The position numbers were made by a program, and so were the translations under genes. Shown in pieces: positions 10,645 to 28,058 of a stretch of DNA of 64,000 bases (position 1 is the first letter of the stretch; each line of letters starts with the position of its first letter). The notes under the pieces were generated by a model. It was not told the DNA's origin, did no database searches, and saw only the letters and a program-made list of their open reading frames with translations. The DNA is from Chionoecetes opilio (taxonomy: Eukaryota; Arthropoda; Malacostraca; Decapoda; Majidae). The stretch is taken from assembly GCA_016584305.1 (NCBI GenBank), contig JACEEZ010001193.1, positions 22,501-86,500 of the forward strand. The letters are read 5' to 3'.

Positions 10645-10707
10645 TCCTTACTGTGCTAGGACTGTATGGGAGTAATGAAGAGAGAAGGAAAATAGTAGAA
10701 TAGACTA

Positions 10708-10952
10708 GATGTTTTTAAAGCAGGCTTGGGAAAAAAGATTGCGTGGGAATGTAGAAGACGTATAGGAGGGTAGCTGATAGGAGGGACTTATGTCTGTTTA
10801 TATACTGCCCTGTTGTGCCCTTCTCTGCCCACAGGTGGCAGGGAAAGGAAGGGCTACAGAGGGGCAAAGAAGGAAGATATGTGTCAAGTTCGACCCCGAG
10901 CTTGACAGACAACCTACAAAGCGATAATAAGCAGAAAAGGTTACAAGAAGAA
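10708..10952 (-). repeat. Dispersed repeat R, uninterrupted copy
   Basis: The inverse complement of the two flanks seen at 4731-4821 and 5936-6043. It shows the pre-insertion arrangement, with about 60 bp (ctttgcccctctgtagccct...) in place of the LINE fragment. Confidence 0.7.
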
Positions 10953-11262
10953 GAAGAGTCTGGCTCAAGAGCTACTGGCAGCTGGGCGTCAACACTAAAC
11001 ACAACACCCACGCCTTGCCAGCTGATTGTGTGTGTGTGCCACGCTTATTACTTCTGTCTCCTCCATGTTATTTATACAGACACTGGAACCACCATAGTGA
11101 CAAACCACCACCACCACCACACCGCCACAGATCAGTGTGTGTGGGTTAGTGTGGTACATGACATGCCTCGCCACACCACCACACCAGTGAAACAGTGTCC
11201 CTACCACAAGCCTCACCACCACGCCACCGGGACACTACTATAGGTAAGCATGGCCACACACC

Positions 11263-11365
11263 TACCGTAGATAACACATACACATCAGTAGTGATGCTAT
11301 AATTCGTAATATATGGCGCCTGGCGACATTAGTGCACCGTGGCGACTATATTGTTATCTACGGTA
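11263..11365. mobile_element. Short internally deleted MITE, TACCGTAGATAACAC family
   Basis: It begins taccgtagataacac and ends gttatctacggta, with one arm mostly deleted. The retained arm holds gtagtgatgctataattcgt and tggcgacattagtgca as in the 2905-3484 copy. Confidence 0.75.
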
Positions 11366-11570
11366 GAACAGAACATTTCCGTCACAGAGACGTAAAGGAT
11401 CGTGTCCTAGCCATTGAAATAGCCGTGAAATAGGGTTAGCTTAGGCTATGTTAGGTCAAATAAGTTAATAGCTACCATTTACCTGCATCTAATTAAAGAT
11501 GTCATATTTCAGGGAGAATATTACGATGAAAAGCTAATATGGCGGTAATTATTATCGTCCCACGTATATA

Positions 11571-12585
11571 TGTAACGCGAGAAATTACATTAATAGGGGA
11601 AAAGATGAAATAACACATAAGTATCAATAAGCTAACGAGGAATTTTCCTCCACGCCTCATTCCTGAATCACTGGTTAGGCTTATATTTTAAGCCAGTAGT
11701 AATTAGACACGTAGCGAAACGAGGTGAGAACGGGGATTCTAGGTTAGGATAATTTTAGAAGCAGCTCGACGTTCATTGAGTTAAGTCGCCTGTGGGGAGG
11801 TGATATTCTCGCCCTTGGTAAAGGTATGTTATGAAATGTTTGTTAACTAGAGATGTAGACATGACTTACTGGTGATTCCTTTTGTTGACCAGGACTAATA
11901 AAGTGTATTACTTAGGGTCCCAAGGTAGGATGCTGTTGGCGGACCAGGGGGCCAAGCGCTCACAAATTAGCAGAGGGGGCAACTACAACATGTCACAGCC
12001 AGCCGTGTGAGGACAAGGAGAAAGAAGGGAATAGAAAAATAAGTGAGAGGGAAACGTTGGAAGTGGGATAGACTACGTATACATTATATTAGGATAACGA
12101 CTTGAGCATTACGTGTGCGTATCGTTAAAGTGGTAACAGTGCGACTGAAGTTACCAGAGATAGTAAACTAGATTAGGATGACGAATTGAGCATTACATGT
12201 GCGTATCGTTAATGTGGTGACAGTGCAACCGAAGTTACCAAAGATAGTAAACTATATTAGGATAACGACTTGAGCATTTCACGTGCATATCGCTAGGAGG
12301 GAAGGAAGACTTAATATTAAGATAACTTGTGAATGTATAATAATTACCAAGTGAGACAGTAAAGAGTTAAATATATTATAATTAGAAATATATTAACGCG
12401 TTGTCATTCAGTTTCCAACCAGTACTTACATGTTTTCTTAAATCTTTTATTTTTGTTCATTCATATATTATTTCCCACTTAATGTGGGTGGTGGCAGCGG
12501 AGTAACCAGGACTGTAAGAGTACACTCCCAAGGTGGGCACTACATAATGGTGACAACGGTGTAGATGGTTATTTTGACCACTACA
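11571..12585 (+). repeat. Left LTR
   Basis: TGTAACGCG...CACTACA. It contains three head-to-tail copies of an approximately 83-bp unit (12088-12297; attaggataacgacttgagc, gtgcgtatcgtta, gataGtaaact), the kind of array that could act as an enhancer in U3. That role is an inference. It differs from the right LTR at about 11 positions. Confidence 0.85.
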
Positions 12586-13925
12586 GAATGGTGGCAGCGG
12601 TGGGATGGTCATTTTGACCACTACAGAATGGTGGCAGCGGTTTGGATCCATTCGATGGTTTCCACGTACCCACGTGCTAACTAACGCCTTGCTAGTTGTT
12701 GGTTTTCTCAAGTGCCAGTTACCTAGTGATCACATACTGTACAGTATGGTGTGTACAGAGTATAGGTGTACATATAGGTGTATAGAGTAGCGTTAGTGAC
12801 TATGACTAGTTCGCTCAGGCTGGGGAAGTAGATGATACTAACGTAACAGTAGGCCCGGGTTACCCACATGCTAACATAGACGCTGATAAAGACATTAGTG
12901 ATGGCCTGGAAAAGCCGAAGCGGAGTAGTGAAAGGGTGCAACATGAAACATGCACACCTCCGACCCGCTGTTGAACATGAAAGTGATGTGGGTAGCGCGT
13001 ATGCAGTGTGTTTATGGGTGATGTAGGATGCGTGAAGGTAGTGTGGATGTGGGTGATGTGACACTACATCCACGTGTGGATGCAGTGTGGAACGATGCCG
13101 AGTGGAAGTGGATAGTGATGTGTGTGGAAGTGGATGGATGATGAATGTGTGGATAGGGGGCTTGTATTCCACACTTAACACTAATGTAGGGCAGGATGTC
13201 ATGTAACAGGTGCGGTAAGGTTAGGTTACCGTACCTTACGGTTAGATTAACATTAGGATAGAAGTAACAGCTCATGTAGAACTAGACGCCCTACAAGTAA
13301 GCAACTTTACGGGTTGTCATGGCAGTAATGGCCACCTTAGAAAATTTGCTTTAGAGTGGTAGTAATGGAGGAGGAATTTGTACACTAACACCATCTTGAG
13401 AGAGGAGGCCAGTGAAGAGATACGTGCTTATTATAATGACAGAAGTGGTAATCTCTCGTGAGAAAGAGATTAACTTTCACCACTTTCTCTCGTGAGAGAG
13501 AGAAAGAGAGAGATGAAGGTCCCCTAGAAAGAAAATAACCATTGCAGACTAGAGGGACGAGTCCAGTTGCGACTCTATAGGGCTTCGGCCTTGACAAATA
13601 AGAGGAAGTGAGAAGGTTCTCATTTCAAGGGAGTGAAGGTATTACATTAAATACGTATTCCCCAAACTGGTCAAATCTACTCTTGGTGAGGGAAGTGATA
13701 AGTTAAGAATACATACTATCTCATTTTGTTGTAAATTTGTTGGAAGAATTGGAAAATGCAGGATGAGAATATTTGTTTGTAAGTGATAGAAGATCCTAAG
13801 AAAATTTATATGAAATTATGTGTGATGTATATGATAATTTATTTTTTATTTTTTAGTTAGATATCCGGTAGGATGCTTGATGAAGGACTGAGGCATAAGG
13901 AAAATTTTTTTGGGGGAAGAAGCTA
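12586..13925 (+). other. LTR element internal region
   Basis: It begins gaatggtggcagcggtggga, where TGGTGGCAGCGG is a candidate primer-binding site; the matching tRNA is not assigned. The ccactacagaatggtggcag block is repeated three times at the junction. Later sequence includes a ctctcgtgaga inverted motif near 13450-13500 and the polypurine tract at the end. No coherent gag/pol protein is visible in any frame. Confidence 0.7.
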
Positions 13926-14939
13926 TGTAACGCGAGAAATTACATTAATAGGGGAAGAGATGAAATAACACATAAGTATCAATAAGCTAATGAGGAATTT
14001 TCCTCCACGCCTCATTCCTGAATCACTGGTTAGGCTTATATTTTAAGCCAGTAGTAATTAGACACGTAGCGAAACTAGGTGAGAACGGGGATTCTAGGTT
14101 AGGATAATTTTAGAAGCAGCTCGACGTTCATTGAGTTAAGTCGCCTGTGGGGAGGTGATATTCTCGCCCTTGGTAAAGGTATGTTATGAAATGTTTGTTA
14201 ACTAGAGATGTAGACATGACTTACTGGTGATTCCTTTTGTTGACCAGGACTAATAAAGTGTATTACTTAGGGTCCCAAGGTAGGATGCTGTTGGCGGACC
14301 AGGGGGCCAAGCGCTCACAAATTAGCAGAGGGGGCAACTACAACATGTCACAGCCAGCCGTGTGAGGACAAGGAGAAAGAAGGGAATAGAAAAATAAGTG
14401 AGAGGGAAACGTTGGAAGTGGGATAGACTACGTATACATTATATTAGGATAACGACTTGAGCATTACGTGTGCGTATCGTTAAAGTGGTAACAGTGCGAC
14501 TGAAGCTACCAGAGATAGTAAACTAGATTAGGATGACGACTTGAGCATTACATGTGCGTATCGTTAATGTGGTGACAGTGCAACCGAAGTTACCAAAGAT
14601 AGTAAACTATATTAGGATAACGACTTGAGCATTTCGCGTGCGTATCGCTAGGAGGGAAGGAAGACTTAATATTAAGATAACTTGTGAATGTATAATAATT
14701 ACCAAGTGAGACAGTAAAGAGTTAAATATATTATAATTAGAAATATATTAACGCGTTGTCATTCAGTTTCCAACCAGTACTTACATGTTTTCTTAAATCT
14801 TTTATTTTTGTTCATTAATATATTTTTTCCCACTTAATGTGGGTGGTGGCAGCGGAGTAACCAGGACTGTAGAGTACACTCCCAAGGTGGGCACTACATA
14901 ATGGTGACAACGGTGTAGATGGTCATTTTGACCACTACA
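13926..14939 (+). repeat. Right LTR
   Basis: Nearly identical to 11571-12585, including the three 83-bp tandem units. The preceding tttttttgggggaagaagc is the polypurine tract. Confidence 0.85.
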
Positions 14940-15059
14940 TATTTATCACCAAGAATGCTCTTATTATCACTAATATGCCATAAAAAAGGTATCTAAGGGT
15001 AAAACTCATCTTATTTACTATTAATAAGTCTGGATATCTTGGGTAAATAGTAAACATGG

Positions 15060-15760
15060 GCGGGCACAGCTGGTTCTGAACGCTGATTGGCTGAGCGTGG
15101 AGCAAAGCCTTGTGAATGGCTGAGCAGTGTAGCGAGGCCGCTGATTGGCTCTGGGATTCCTGGGGCGGCTGGAAGAGGTGAAGAGTTGCCAGTTAACGTA
15201 TTATTAAAACGAATATTCACTTTTTTATTCGTGGACCGATAATGGATTGCATATAGCGCATTTTCGTGACGTTCACCGCCCTGGTTCAGTCCAGTCCGGA
15301 CCGGGTCAGGGTAGACTGATGGTCGCGAAAATACATCGAGACTGGCCCCGTCCCATTCGTCGTTCCTATTGGCTGGGGGATCGAGTGGGCGGTACTGAAC
15401 TGAACTGTGGAGGCGGCAGGCGTCCATCTTGTCAATATCCTTTTTGTCATCCGCCTTTTAACCTGTGCTGAAGACTTTACAACTACCACGCCTGTGATAC
15501 TATAGTCTTATGGTTGGCCATCATGGTGTTTCATGTCTTATCAGCAGCACGAGAAGCTCCTGGTCGCCTTCCCCGCTGACTGTAGTGCGCATGCGCCAGT
15601 TCTCCCCACACTGGTCCAACCTAGTCCTGCTATCTGGCTCAGCCCGGCCCAGTCCGTTCCAGCCCGGTCTAAACTGCCTCGCAAAAATAGTGGCCGCCCG
15701 GGACTAGCCCAGTCCAGACCGGGCCAGAGCGGCCACAAAAATGCGCTAATAGCCTTGTTG
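15060..15760 (+). promoter_or_regulatory. GC-rich, CpG-containing candidate promoter region upstream of TPK1
   Basis: A sharp switch from AT-rich flanks to GC-rich, CpG-containing DNA. It holds inverted CCAAT boxes at gctgattggctgag (about 15088), gctgattggctctg (about 15139) and ctattggctggg (about 15366), plus a related gaatggctgag near 15114. Segments 15247-15300 and 15700-15755 resemble each other inversely (ccggacc..., aaaatgcgcta). It lies 1.4-2 kb upstream of the TPK1 start codon and is followed by a T-rich, intron-like stretch (15780-16500) with no other gene. A noncoding first exon could start here. This is inference. Confidence 0.35.
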
Positions 15761-16540
15761 AAAAGGCTAGCTTTTTTGTAAGACTTTGCATAAAAAGTCT
15801 CCGATATTTAAGGCCTTTATAAAATAAATATGATTGAATCATTTAGTAAACCCGTACATTTTGGCGATATTTTGTTGATAATTTTTGTTTTACATCAAAT
15901 GTAGGGTTGTTTGTGTGTGTTTTAATATATTACGATATTTCCGCATCGTTTTATGTATTTATCGTGCGCTTGGTGGGTATATTTTGTTTTATATGGGTAT
16001 TAGAAGGATTGTGTTTTTGTTTACATTTTTGGGCAATCTTATTCTGCCTTCTAGATGAGCTGAAAGGCTGTGGGTGTGTACTTAGCAATTCCCACAGTCG
16101 CTGTGTGTTTGCGTGTGTCTATGTGACGTGTTTTTCACGTATTTAGTGAAGGAATACGGCTGGCTGAGTAGTTGAAAGGGTAAAATTATTGAAAAAAGAA
16201 AACATGTTTTACGCGTAGGTTTCTACGCCAAGCGACGACCTGTTACTGTTTATAAGAGACACACATCATGTACTATTTGCTCATATTTTTTCATCAATTA
16301 TGAGGCCGTTTTTAAAAAGCTTGAATTTTGTTGTGGAAATTTGGCTGTTTTGGGGCCATAATTTCAAACACGATATTTCATTAATTCTTCGTTATTTCAT
16401 TGTTTTTTTAGGCTTAGTGTGTCCTATTTCTCATTATTTTACACTATCCGTGTTGCCTTATGCATTATTTGATGTATTTGATGTGAGTTAGATTAATGAT
16501 GGGAAAAGGGGCCGTCAGCTGATGGGCAGCCGCCGGTGCT

Positions 16541-16570
16541 GTGACGTCACAGCCGCCGTGACGTCATCTA
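16541..16570. promoter_or_regulatory. Two palindromic CRE sites
   Basis: TGACGTCA occurs twice within 20 bp (tgtgacgtcacagccgccgtg and gacgtcatc), the full consensus for CREB/ATF bZIP proteins, about 560 bp upstream of the TPK1 ATG. Sequence match only; binding is not shown. Confidence 0.5.
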
Positions 16571-16582
16571 GTGCGGTATCAA

Positions 16583-16706
16583 CATAATACCGGTATTGCC
16601 GATACCGGTTTTCGGGAATAATAACGGTACGTCCTCACTGGTATCAGTTAAGATACCGGTATCTATCGGTTTTTTCCTATACCGGTATTACCGGTACCGG
16701 TATTTA
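16583..16706. repeat. ACCGGT palindrome cluster
   Basis: At least eight copies of taccggta or ataccggt variants within 125 bp, in overlapping and inverted arrangement. This could be the subterminal repeat field of a DNA transposon or a binding-site cluster; I cannot decide. Confidence 0.6.
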
Positions 16707-17115
16707 CATTTTTCATGCCCATGTTTTTTTAGTCCATTCTCAAACATTTCACAGCGTCGTCCCCCAAAGATAATAAGTTTTTGGTGGCGTCGGCCATTTG
16801 TTTTGCCTAAATAGTTAGTATTTAACCTATAAGGAAGGAAAATATAAATAATTTGATTCAAATCTCCTTTAAACAGCCTGATTGCTGACCATGGTCTTGC
16901 CCGCTCTCTATACATTTCTGGTCCATGAGTGATTTAGGTATATTATATCATTTCTCATTATGTATTTTTGTGGACAATATAATATCTATCTATCTAGACA
17001 TGGAGAACGGCAAGGAAGAGAAAGGAGAGGAAGCGTAGGTGTACTGGGAGGTTATTTCTTGTTATGCATTTTGGGGGACAATAAAATACCTATCTATCTA
17101 TCTATCTATATAGGC

Positions 17116-22957
<5,842 letters not shown>

Positions 22958-23225
22958 AAGGGAGAGGAAGAGAAACCATGATTTTTTAAAGGTTAGTTGT
23001 GATTTTAGTGATGTTTGTGTTTCACTAGCTCTCATGACGACACTTAAAAGGGAGTCACTAGCTTAGTCACTAGCTACCTAACATTAGAGTCTGGCCCCTC
23101 CCAAGGCAGAATACTCACACAACGGCTTTCTTGACCACACTTAAAAGGCAGAGGAAGAGAAACCATGATTTGTTAAAGGTTAATTGTGATTGTAGTGATG
23201 TTGTTTGTAGTCACTAGCTACCTGA

Positions 23226-25052
23226 CATTGCTGAATTCCTAGAATGAACCCTTCCTTCCGCCAACTCCCTCACGTTCACAACACAACCTCAAACACCATT
23301 CTTCAGTGCTGTACTTACTCATCAAAACATTGGACTTGCCTGCCTCTACTCTTACTGGATTCCCCATGACATTACAGGGTAAAGTAAATTAGTCTTAGTT
23401 ATCAAAGAGTATCTGTTGATCTATACACCGAGTCCTTTCTTTTAATCACACTACAAGCAAGACTAAAGAAAGGGTGATGAGAAGGCAAAGGCGCTACAAA
23501 CCCGTCCTCATCTCATCCTCTCATGTGGTTTTATTTTATATTTGTCTTTCACTGATGTCAATTTCATTTTGTTCCCGTCGCTCAAGACGCCAACGACCGT
23601 CACGTAAACATTCCATCAGTCTTCACTCGCTTATACACTTTTTGACAGCAACTGGAATTTTCAGATTAAAGATACCAGTTATGGTTGATTTGAAAACTTG
23701 ATAGGGTACTAAATCTAGTATCTGATTTGTTCTTAAACTTGGAGGGAAAAAAATACATCACAGCACTTAATTTTTCTTCTTGTATATTCTTCAAACTAGT
23801 ATATTTAGTGTGGCAAGTCACTTATCCTTTTTAATTTTCTCCGCGACTACAACCTTACAGAAGCCTTAATGGCAGGTTGAGTTTGAAGACTCAGGCGTTT
23901 CCGCTGATCAGTGTGAAGACATTGACTTTGAACCCTGACATTGCTCACCAAGGCTCGAGAGGGAGGACATAAAGTTACATTTCTTTCCATCACAAACTAT
24001 GTACATGTACACACTATATATATATATATATAAACTATATATATGTACACACGTATGATAATTTTTTTTACAGATCAGAATCTCCTGTAAATAAATGTAG
24101 ACGGCAGCCAAGGTTGCTGCCTTAGGGGTTAGGGACACACACATACAATATTGTAATGCTCCTGATAAAAGGGGTGCTGGTTTTATAAGTGAAGTAACTG
24201 TATCATAACCCAACAGTGTAGTTCACTGTGTTCATAAAGTATTTAGTAATTATTTATTTTATTAAATGTGCAATATTATCATTTTGAAACATGGTTGTGA
24301 GAAGTTCAGTTTATAATTTTATGTTCATCAGTGTCTTATAGGATAAGCTTGTTGGTTAATGTGTAGGTTATGAAAGAGTGCAATGTAATTGCCGGAGCCA
24401 AGGTTACCTGCTTAGCATGTAATGCTACAAAGCCAATAAAACAAACATTTATGTACATATTTTCTTTTAATTTGTAAATTCTTTATACAAATGACTAAAG
24501 GGAGATTGACAAGCAGCCTCTTTATGTACACAGCAGACAATGATATAAAGCTCTGATTGACAAAGCTTTTATCTTTTATTTTCTGAGCACATAACACAGA
24601 ACATAGTGTGTGTTCCTGTGCCGTTGTGTGCCGGGAGTGTATGTAGGTGTGTCGGGAGGTCCGGGAAGGGTGAGAGCGGAGGGAGGGCACGGGAAGAGTG
24701 ACAACAAAAGTGGATCAATTTACCTAGATGAGACAGCAATCTGGAATGTAGTGTGAGTGTCAAGAAGGAGAAACATAAGAGAGGCTCCATACATAAGGAA
24801 GTCCTAGTATGTCATACCTGAAATAAGTAAAACACTCAAACTTGAACAAAACTACAGCATGCACTAAGGCCCTGCGATACAAGGTACTATTACACCCAAA
24901 CAAAGAATTCTGTCTTCCCCTGTCGGAGGAACAGCAAGACCGTTCCTCTCGACTGATGACTGACCGACGAGACGAGTGACTGTGACGAGGCGTATGTCAC
25001 GTAGGCTGAGGGTGACTGTGACTGGCTATGACTCCCGCTCGGTGACAGAATG
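23226..25052. other. TPK1 downstream region, no gene seen
   Basis: Mixed AT-rich sequence. It includes an aataaa at 24435-24440 (agccaataaaacaaac), a plausible poly(A) signal about 1.5 kb after the stop, a (ta)n patch near 24018 and no convincing coding frame. Confidence 0.35.
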
Positions 25053-25263
25053 TTAACCCCTTGAGACCCAGAACGTAATTTCCTTTGTAGTTTGGATACC
25101 ATTAGACTATTTTTAATGAATGTATGTAATATTTCAATACATATGACCTGTTTAGTATCCTTGTCGACTAACTAGTTTGGTATATTAAGTTACTTTTCAT
25201 AATTTTATGGCTAACAACAGACAATTTTATATAGCAAAGGAAAGATCTGGGTGTGAAGGGGTT
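25053..25263. mobile_element. TTAA MITE (piggyBac-like ends)
   Basis: TTAACCCCTTGAGACCCAG at the left and the complement-type end gatctgggtgtgaaggggtt at the right, about 210 bp. The right TTAA is mutated to ttca. Confidence 0.8.
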
Positions 25264-25342
25264 CACACACTTCAACACAACAGTCACGTCTTGAAGCAAC
25301 ACCCACATAGCCTGGACACTGATGGTTAAATTTTGAACGTGA

Positions 25343-25405
25343 GAACATAAGAAAATAAGGAAGCTACAAGAGGCCGTGAGACCTACACGTGGTAGTTCCT
25401 GTTAC
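25343..25405 (-). mobile_element. CR1-like LINE 3' tail
   Basis: gaacataagaaaataaggaa ... gacctacacgtggtagttcctgtt: the family 3' end in minus orientation. Confidence 0.8.
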
Positions 25406-25706
25406 AAAGTTACAATTTTGATGTTTGAAATTCTAGCAAATCCTGAATATGTACCGAGAAGTTAAAATCCGCCTTCAAGAATGTACTTAGTATCCGATAT
25501 GCAATGGGTCTTGGAACTTTTTGCTGCATGGAGCCTCTAATGAAAAAGAAGAAACTACCCACATAAGTATACAGATAAAAACAGGAATGCAATAAATGTT
25601 GGTTGACAGCAAAGCATAAATAAATAACTACAAACAAGGGAAAGTATAAACAGTGAGGCTTAAATATGGAGCTTAAGGAAACAGACAATATAAAAAATGG
25701 AGTTAG

Positions 25707-25757
25707 AACATAGGGAAGCTACAAGAGGCTGCGAGACCTACACGTGGTAGTTCCTGA
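25707..25757 (-). mobile_element. CR1-like LINE 3' tail
   Basis: A minus-oriented copy of the 3' UTR core (gaagctacaagaggctgcga, gtggtagttcctg). Confidence 0.75.
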
Positions 25758-26026
25758 GTTAATAAGAATATACAGAGAAATAAAGATGTCCTGCTAATAC
25801 AAGTGGGAAATATTAGAGAACAAGTCATGGGAAATAACATACAAGACAAGGAAACATCAGTCTTAAAACAAGGATACATAAATCAGTGTGTCGAGAGAGA
25901 TGATACAATAAAGATGGGTTGGTGATGAAAAAACATGTAATAAAACAGAACTTTATTTCTCTATAATATTTTGACGACCATCTTCTCGTTTCTCTCAAAA
26001 GATGGTAGATGAATCGTTAAGAGAAT

Positions 26027-26275
26027 TCAGGCGCCTAGAATTGAAACGGCACAAGCGCCACTTTTAAAACACTGAGAAAAACACGCTTAAAGTTTAATCT
26101 AAGAAAATCAAGATATGAAACGGCAGAAGCGCCACTTTTTATCAATGAAAAAAATGCACCTAAAGTGTTTTCAAAGTAAATCGGCAACAAATGAAGATAT
26201 TAGATTAAACTTTAAGCGCGTTTTTCTCAGTGTTTTTAAAGTGGCGCTTGTGCCGTTTCAATTCTAGGCGCCTGA
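26027..26275. mobile_element. Foldback MITE with TCAGGCGCCTAG ends
   Basis: Complementary arms of about 78 bp: tcaggcgcctagaattgaaa, cggcacaagcgccac and gagaaaaacacgcttaaagt at the left, with the complement at the right. The centre of about 90 bp repeats gaaacggcagaagcgccact. No coding capacity. The superfamily is unassigned; flanks show only a possible 3-bp aat duplication. Confidence 0.8.
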
Positions 26276-26403
26276 AATAAAGTCTTTGTTTCATTCCATG
26301 TTTTCTCATAAATCCGTAGTATATAAGACATGCATGTGTACCGAGGAAGGAATTATGCGAAAAGAATCCCTATTGAGAAGTCTGGCGCGATAAGCTCATT
26401 TAA

Positions 26404-26465
26404 GAACATAAGAAAATAAGGAAGCTACAAGAAGCCGCGAGACCTACACGTGGTAGTTCCTGTTA
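26404..26465 (-). mobile_element. CR1-like LINE 3' tail
   Basis: gaacataagaaaataaggaa...gcgagacctacacgtggtag in minus orientation. The region 26466-27370 that follows holds (tg)n at 26521-26549, GGTGAT-rich simple sequence and (tc)n at 26851-26873, with no gene visible. Confidence 0.8.
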
Positions 26466-27375
26466 GTTAATTTATGAAGGGATATTGAGAGCCTTGTTTA
26501 TCTGAGCCGAGAAATAGTGCTTGTGTGTGTGTGTGTGTGTGTGTGTGTATGGGAGGGGAGATATTGGGGACGAATGGCACCTACGACACAAATGGTTAAT
26601 ACTTGGTGGAGGGGGAGGGGAAGGGGATGGTGGGGGGGAGGAGTATGGTGATGGTGGAGGAGGAGTATGGGTATGATGGTGAGTGATGGGGGTTCATAGA
26701 AGGGCTGTGGGTGATGTTAAGTGTAGAAAACATCGCTATGTATACTACGCCTAACGGATGAGCATGAGGCAAATTGGGTGATGAGGCAACATTGAAGTGA
26801 TTGCTCCTGTTGTGATGGTGGAAATGGGGTGGTGAGTATGCATTATTACTCTCTCTCTCTCTCTCTCTCTCTCAGTATAGTTATAACATGGACACTGATG
26901 ATAAATAGACAATGAAGGTAATGAGATGGTGATATGATGATGATGGTACAGGTCTGGTGATCCTGATGGTGATGATGATGACATAGCTACGTGAGGTCAG
27001 CATTAGATAACATGAATGATCTAAGCCACAGCACTGTCATGACGTGGTGGTGGTGTCTGGTGGGGTGGGGGGTGATGGTGGTGGTGTGGTGTTGGTGTTA
27101 GGGTCTGGGGTTATGGTTACCTTGAGACATCTCCACATTGGTCCATCAAATGCGTATTCAACATTTCAAAATTGAAGTCCGACAATATTCCATAACAAGA
27201 ATCAAGGAGTGAGCACAAGGGAAAGATATGTTATCAAAGCAATGGTTATTAGAACAAACAGATCCATGGGTTATTTTTGAAGACTATGAAAACCTTGTGA
27301 ATGACATGAACTACTACTCTAAACCAAGTCACATTTTTACAGCCAGTATCAGAGCTTCAGCAATCCTCACAGACA

Positions 27376-28058
27376 CAGGGAGGACATAACAAAGCATTCA
27401 GCACAGACACAGGGAGGACGTGATAACAGCATTCAGTACAGTCTTTCTTACGTAGCATTAACACAGGGAGGACGTGATAACAGCATTCAGTACAGTCTTT
27501 CTTACGTAGCATTAACACAGGGAGGACGTGATAACAGCATTCAGTACAGTCTTTCTTACGTAGCATTAACACAGGGAGGACGTGATAACAGCATTCAGTA
27601 CAGTCTTTCTTACGTAGCATTAACACAGGGAGGACGTGATAACAGCATTCAGTACAGTCTTTCTTACGTAGCATTAACACAGGGAGGACGTGATAACAGC
27701 ATTCAGTACAGTCTTTCTTACGTAGCATTAACACAGGGAGGACGTGATAACAGCATTCAGTACAGTCTTTCTTACGTAGCATTAACACAGGGAGGACGTG
27801 ATAACAGCATTCAGTACAGTCTTTCTTACGTAGCATTAACACAGGGAGGACGTGATAACAGCATTCAGTCAGTCTTTACTTTCTTAACGTAGCCTAGTAC
27901 AAACACAGGGAGGACGTGATAACAGCATTCAGTACAGTCTTTCTTACGTAGCATTAACACGGAGGACGTGATAACAGCATTCAGTACAGTCTTTCTTACG
28001 TAGCATTAACACAGGGAGGACGTGATAACAGCATTCAGTACAGTCTCACGTAGCATTG
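27376..28058. repeat. 54-bp minisatellite (about 12 copies)
   Basis: Head-to-tail copies of acacagggaggacgtgataa + cagcattcagtacag + tctttcttacgtagcatta. The central eight are essentially identical; the outer ones carry small indels. As 54 is a multiple of 3, the minus strand stays open with an 18-residue repeat. I take this as an artefact of unit length. Confidence 0.92.

Larger units (their letters stand above)
8108..10696. mobile_element. Foldback element interrupted by a LINE
   Basis: 8109-8157 (tactatttccttctctcttc...cccatacagtcctagcaca) is complementary to 10648-10693. 10478-10545 (cccccatccacctcgtatat...ctaatatgtggactg) is complementary to about 10578-10644. Removing 8162-10477 restores one continuous palindrome of about 270 bp with arms of roughly 120 bp and a loop of about 35 bp. 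The LINE therefore landed inside the left arm of a pre-existing foldback MITE. Confidence 0.78.
11571..14939 (+). mobile_element. Short LTR retrotransposon (non-autonomous)
   Basis: Two direct repeats of about 1015 bp (11571-12585 and 13926-14939) enclose 1.34 kb. Both start TGTAACGCGAGAAATTACA and end GACCACTACA, so they have TG...CA termini. A polypurine tract (gggggaagaagc) lies just before the right LTR. The orientation follows from that tract. The interior has no intact gag or pol frame, so the element would need proteins in trans. Immediate flanks (tata / tatt) give no clean target duplication. Confidence 0.85.

Noticed and set aside
15011..15427. 138-codon minus-strand frame in the GC-rich island
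   Set aside because: No family motif; CpG-rich promoter-like DNA often stays open by chance. It might be revisited if transcripts exist.
27357..27842. 161-codon minus-strand frame with an 18-residue repeat
   Set aside because: Pure by-product of a 54-bp tandem unit; no start context, domain or flanking exons.
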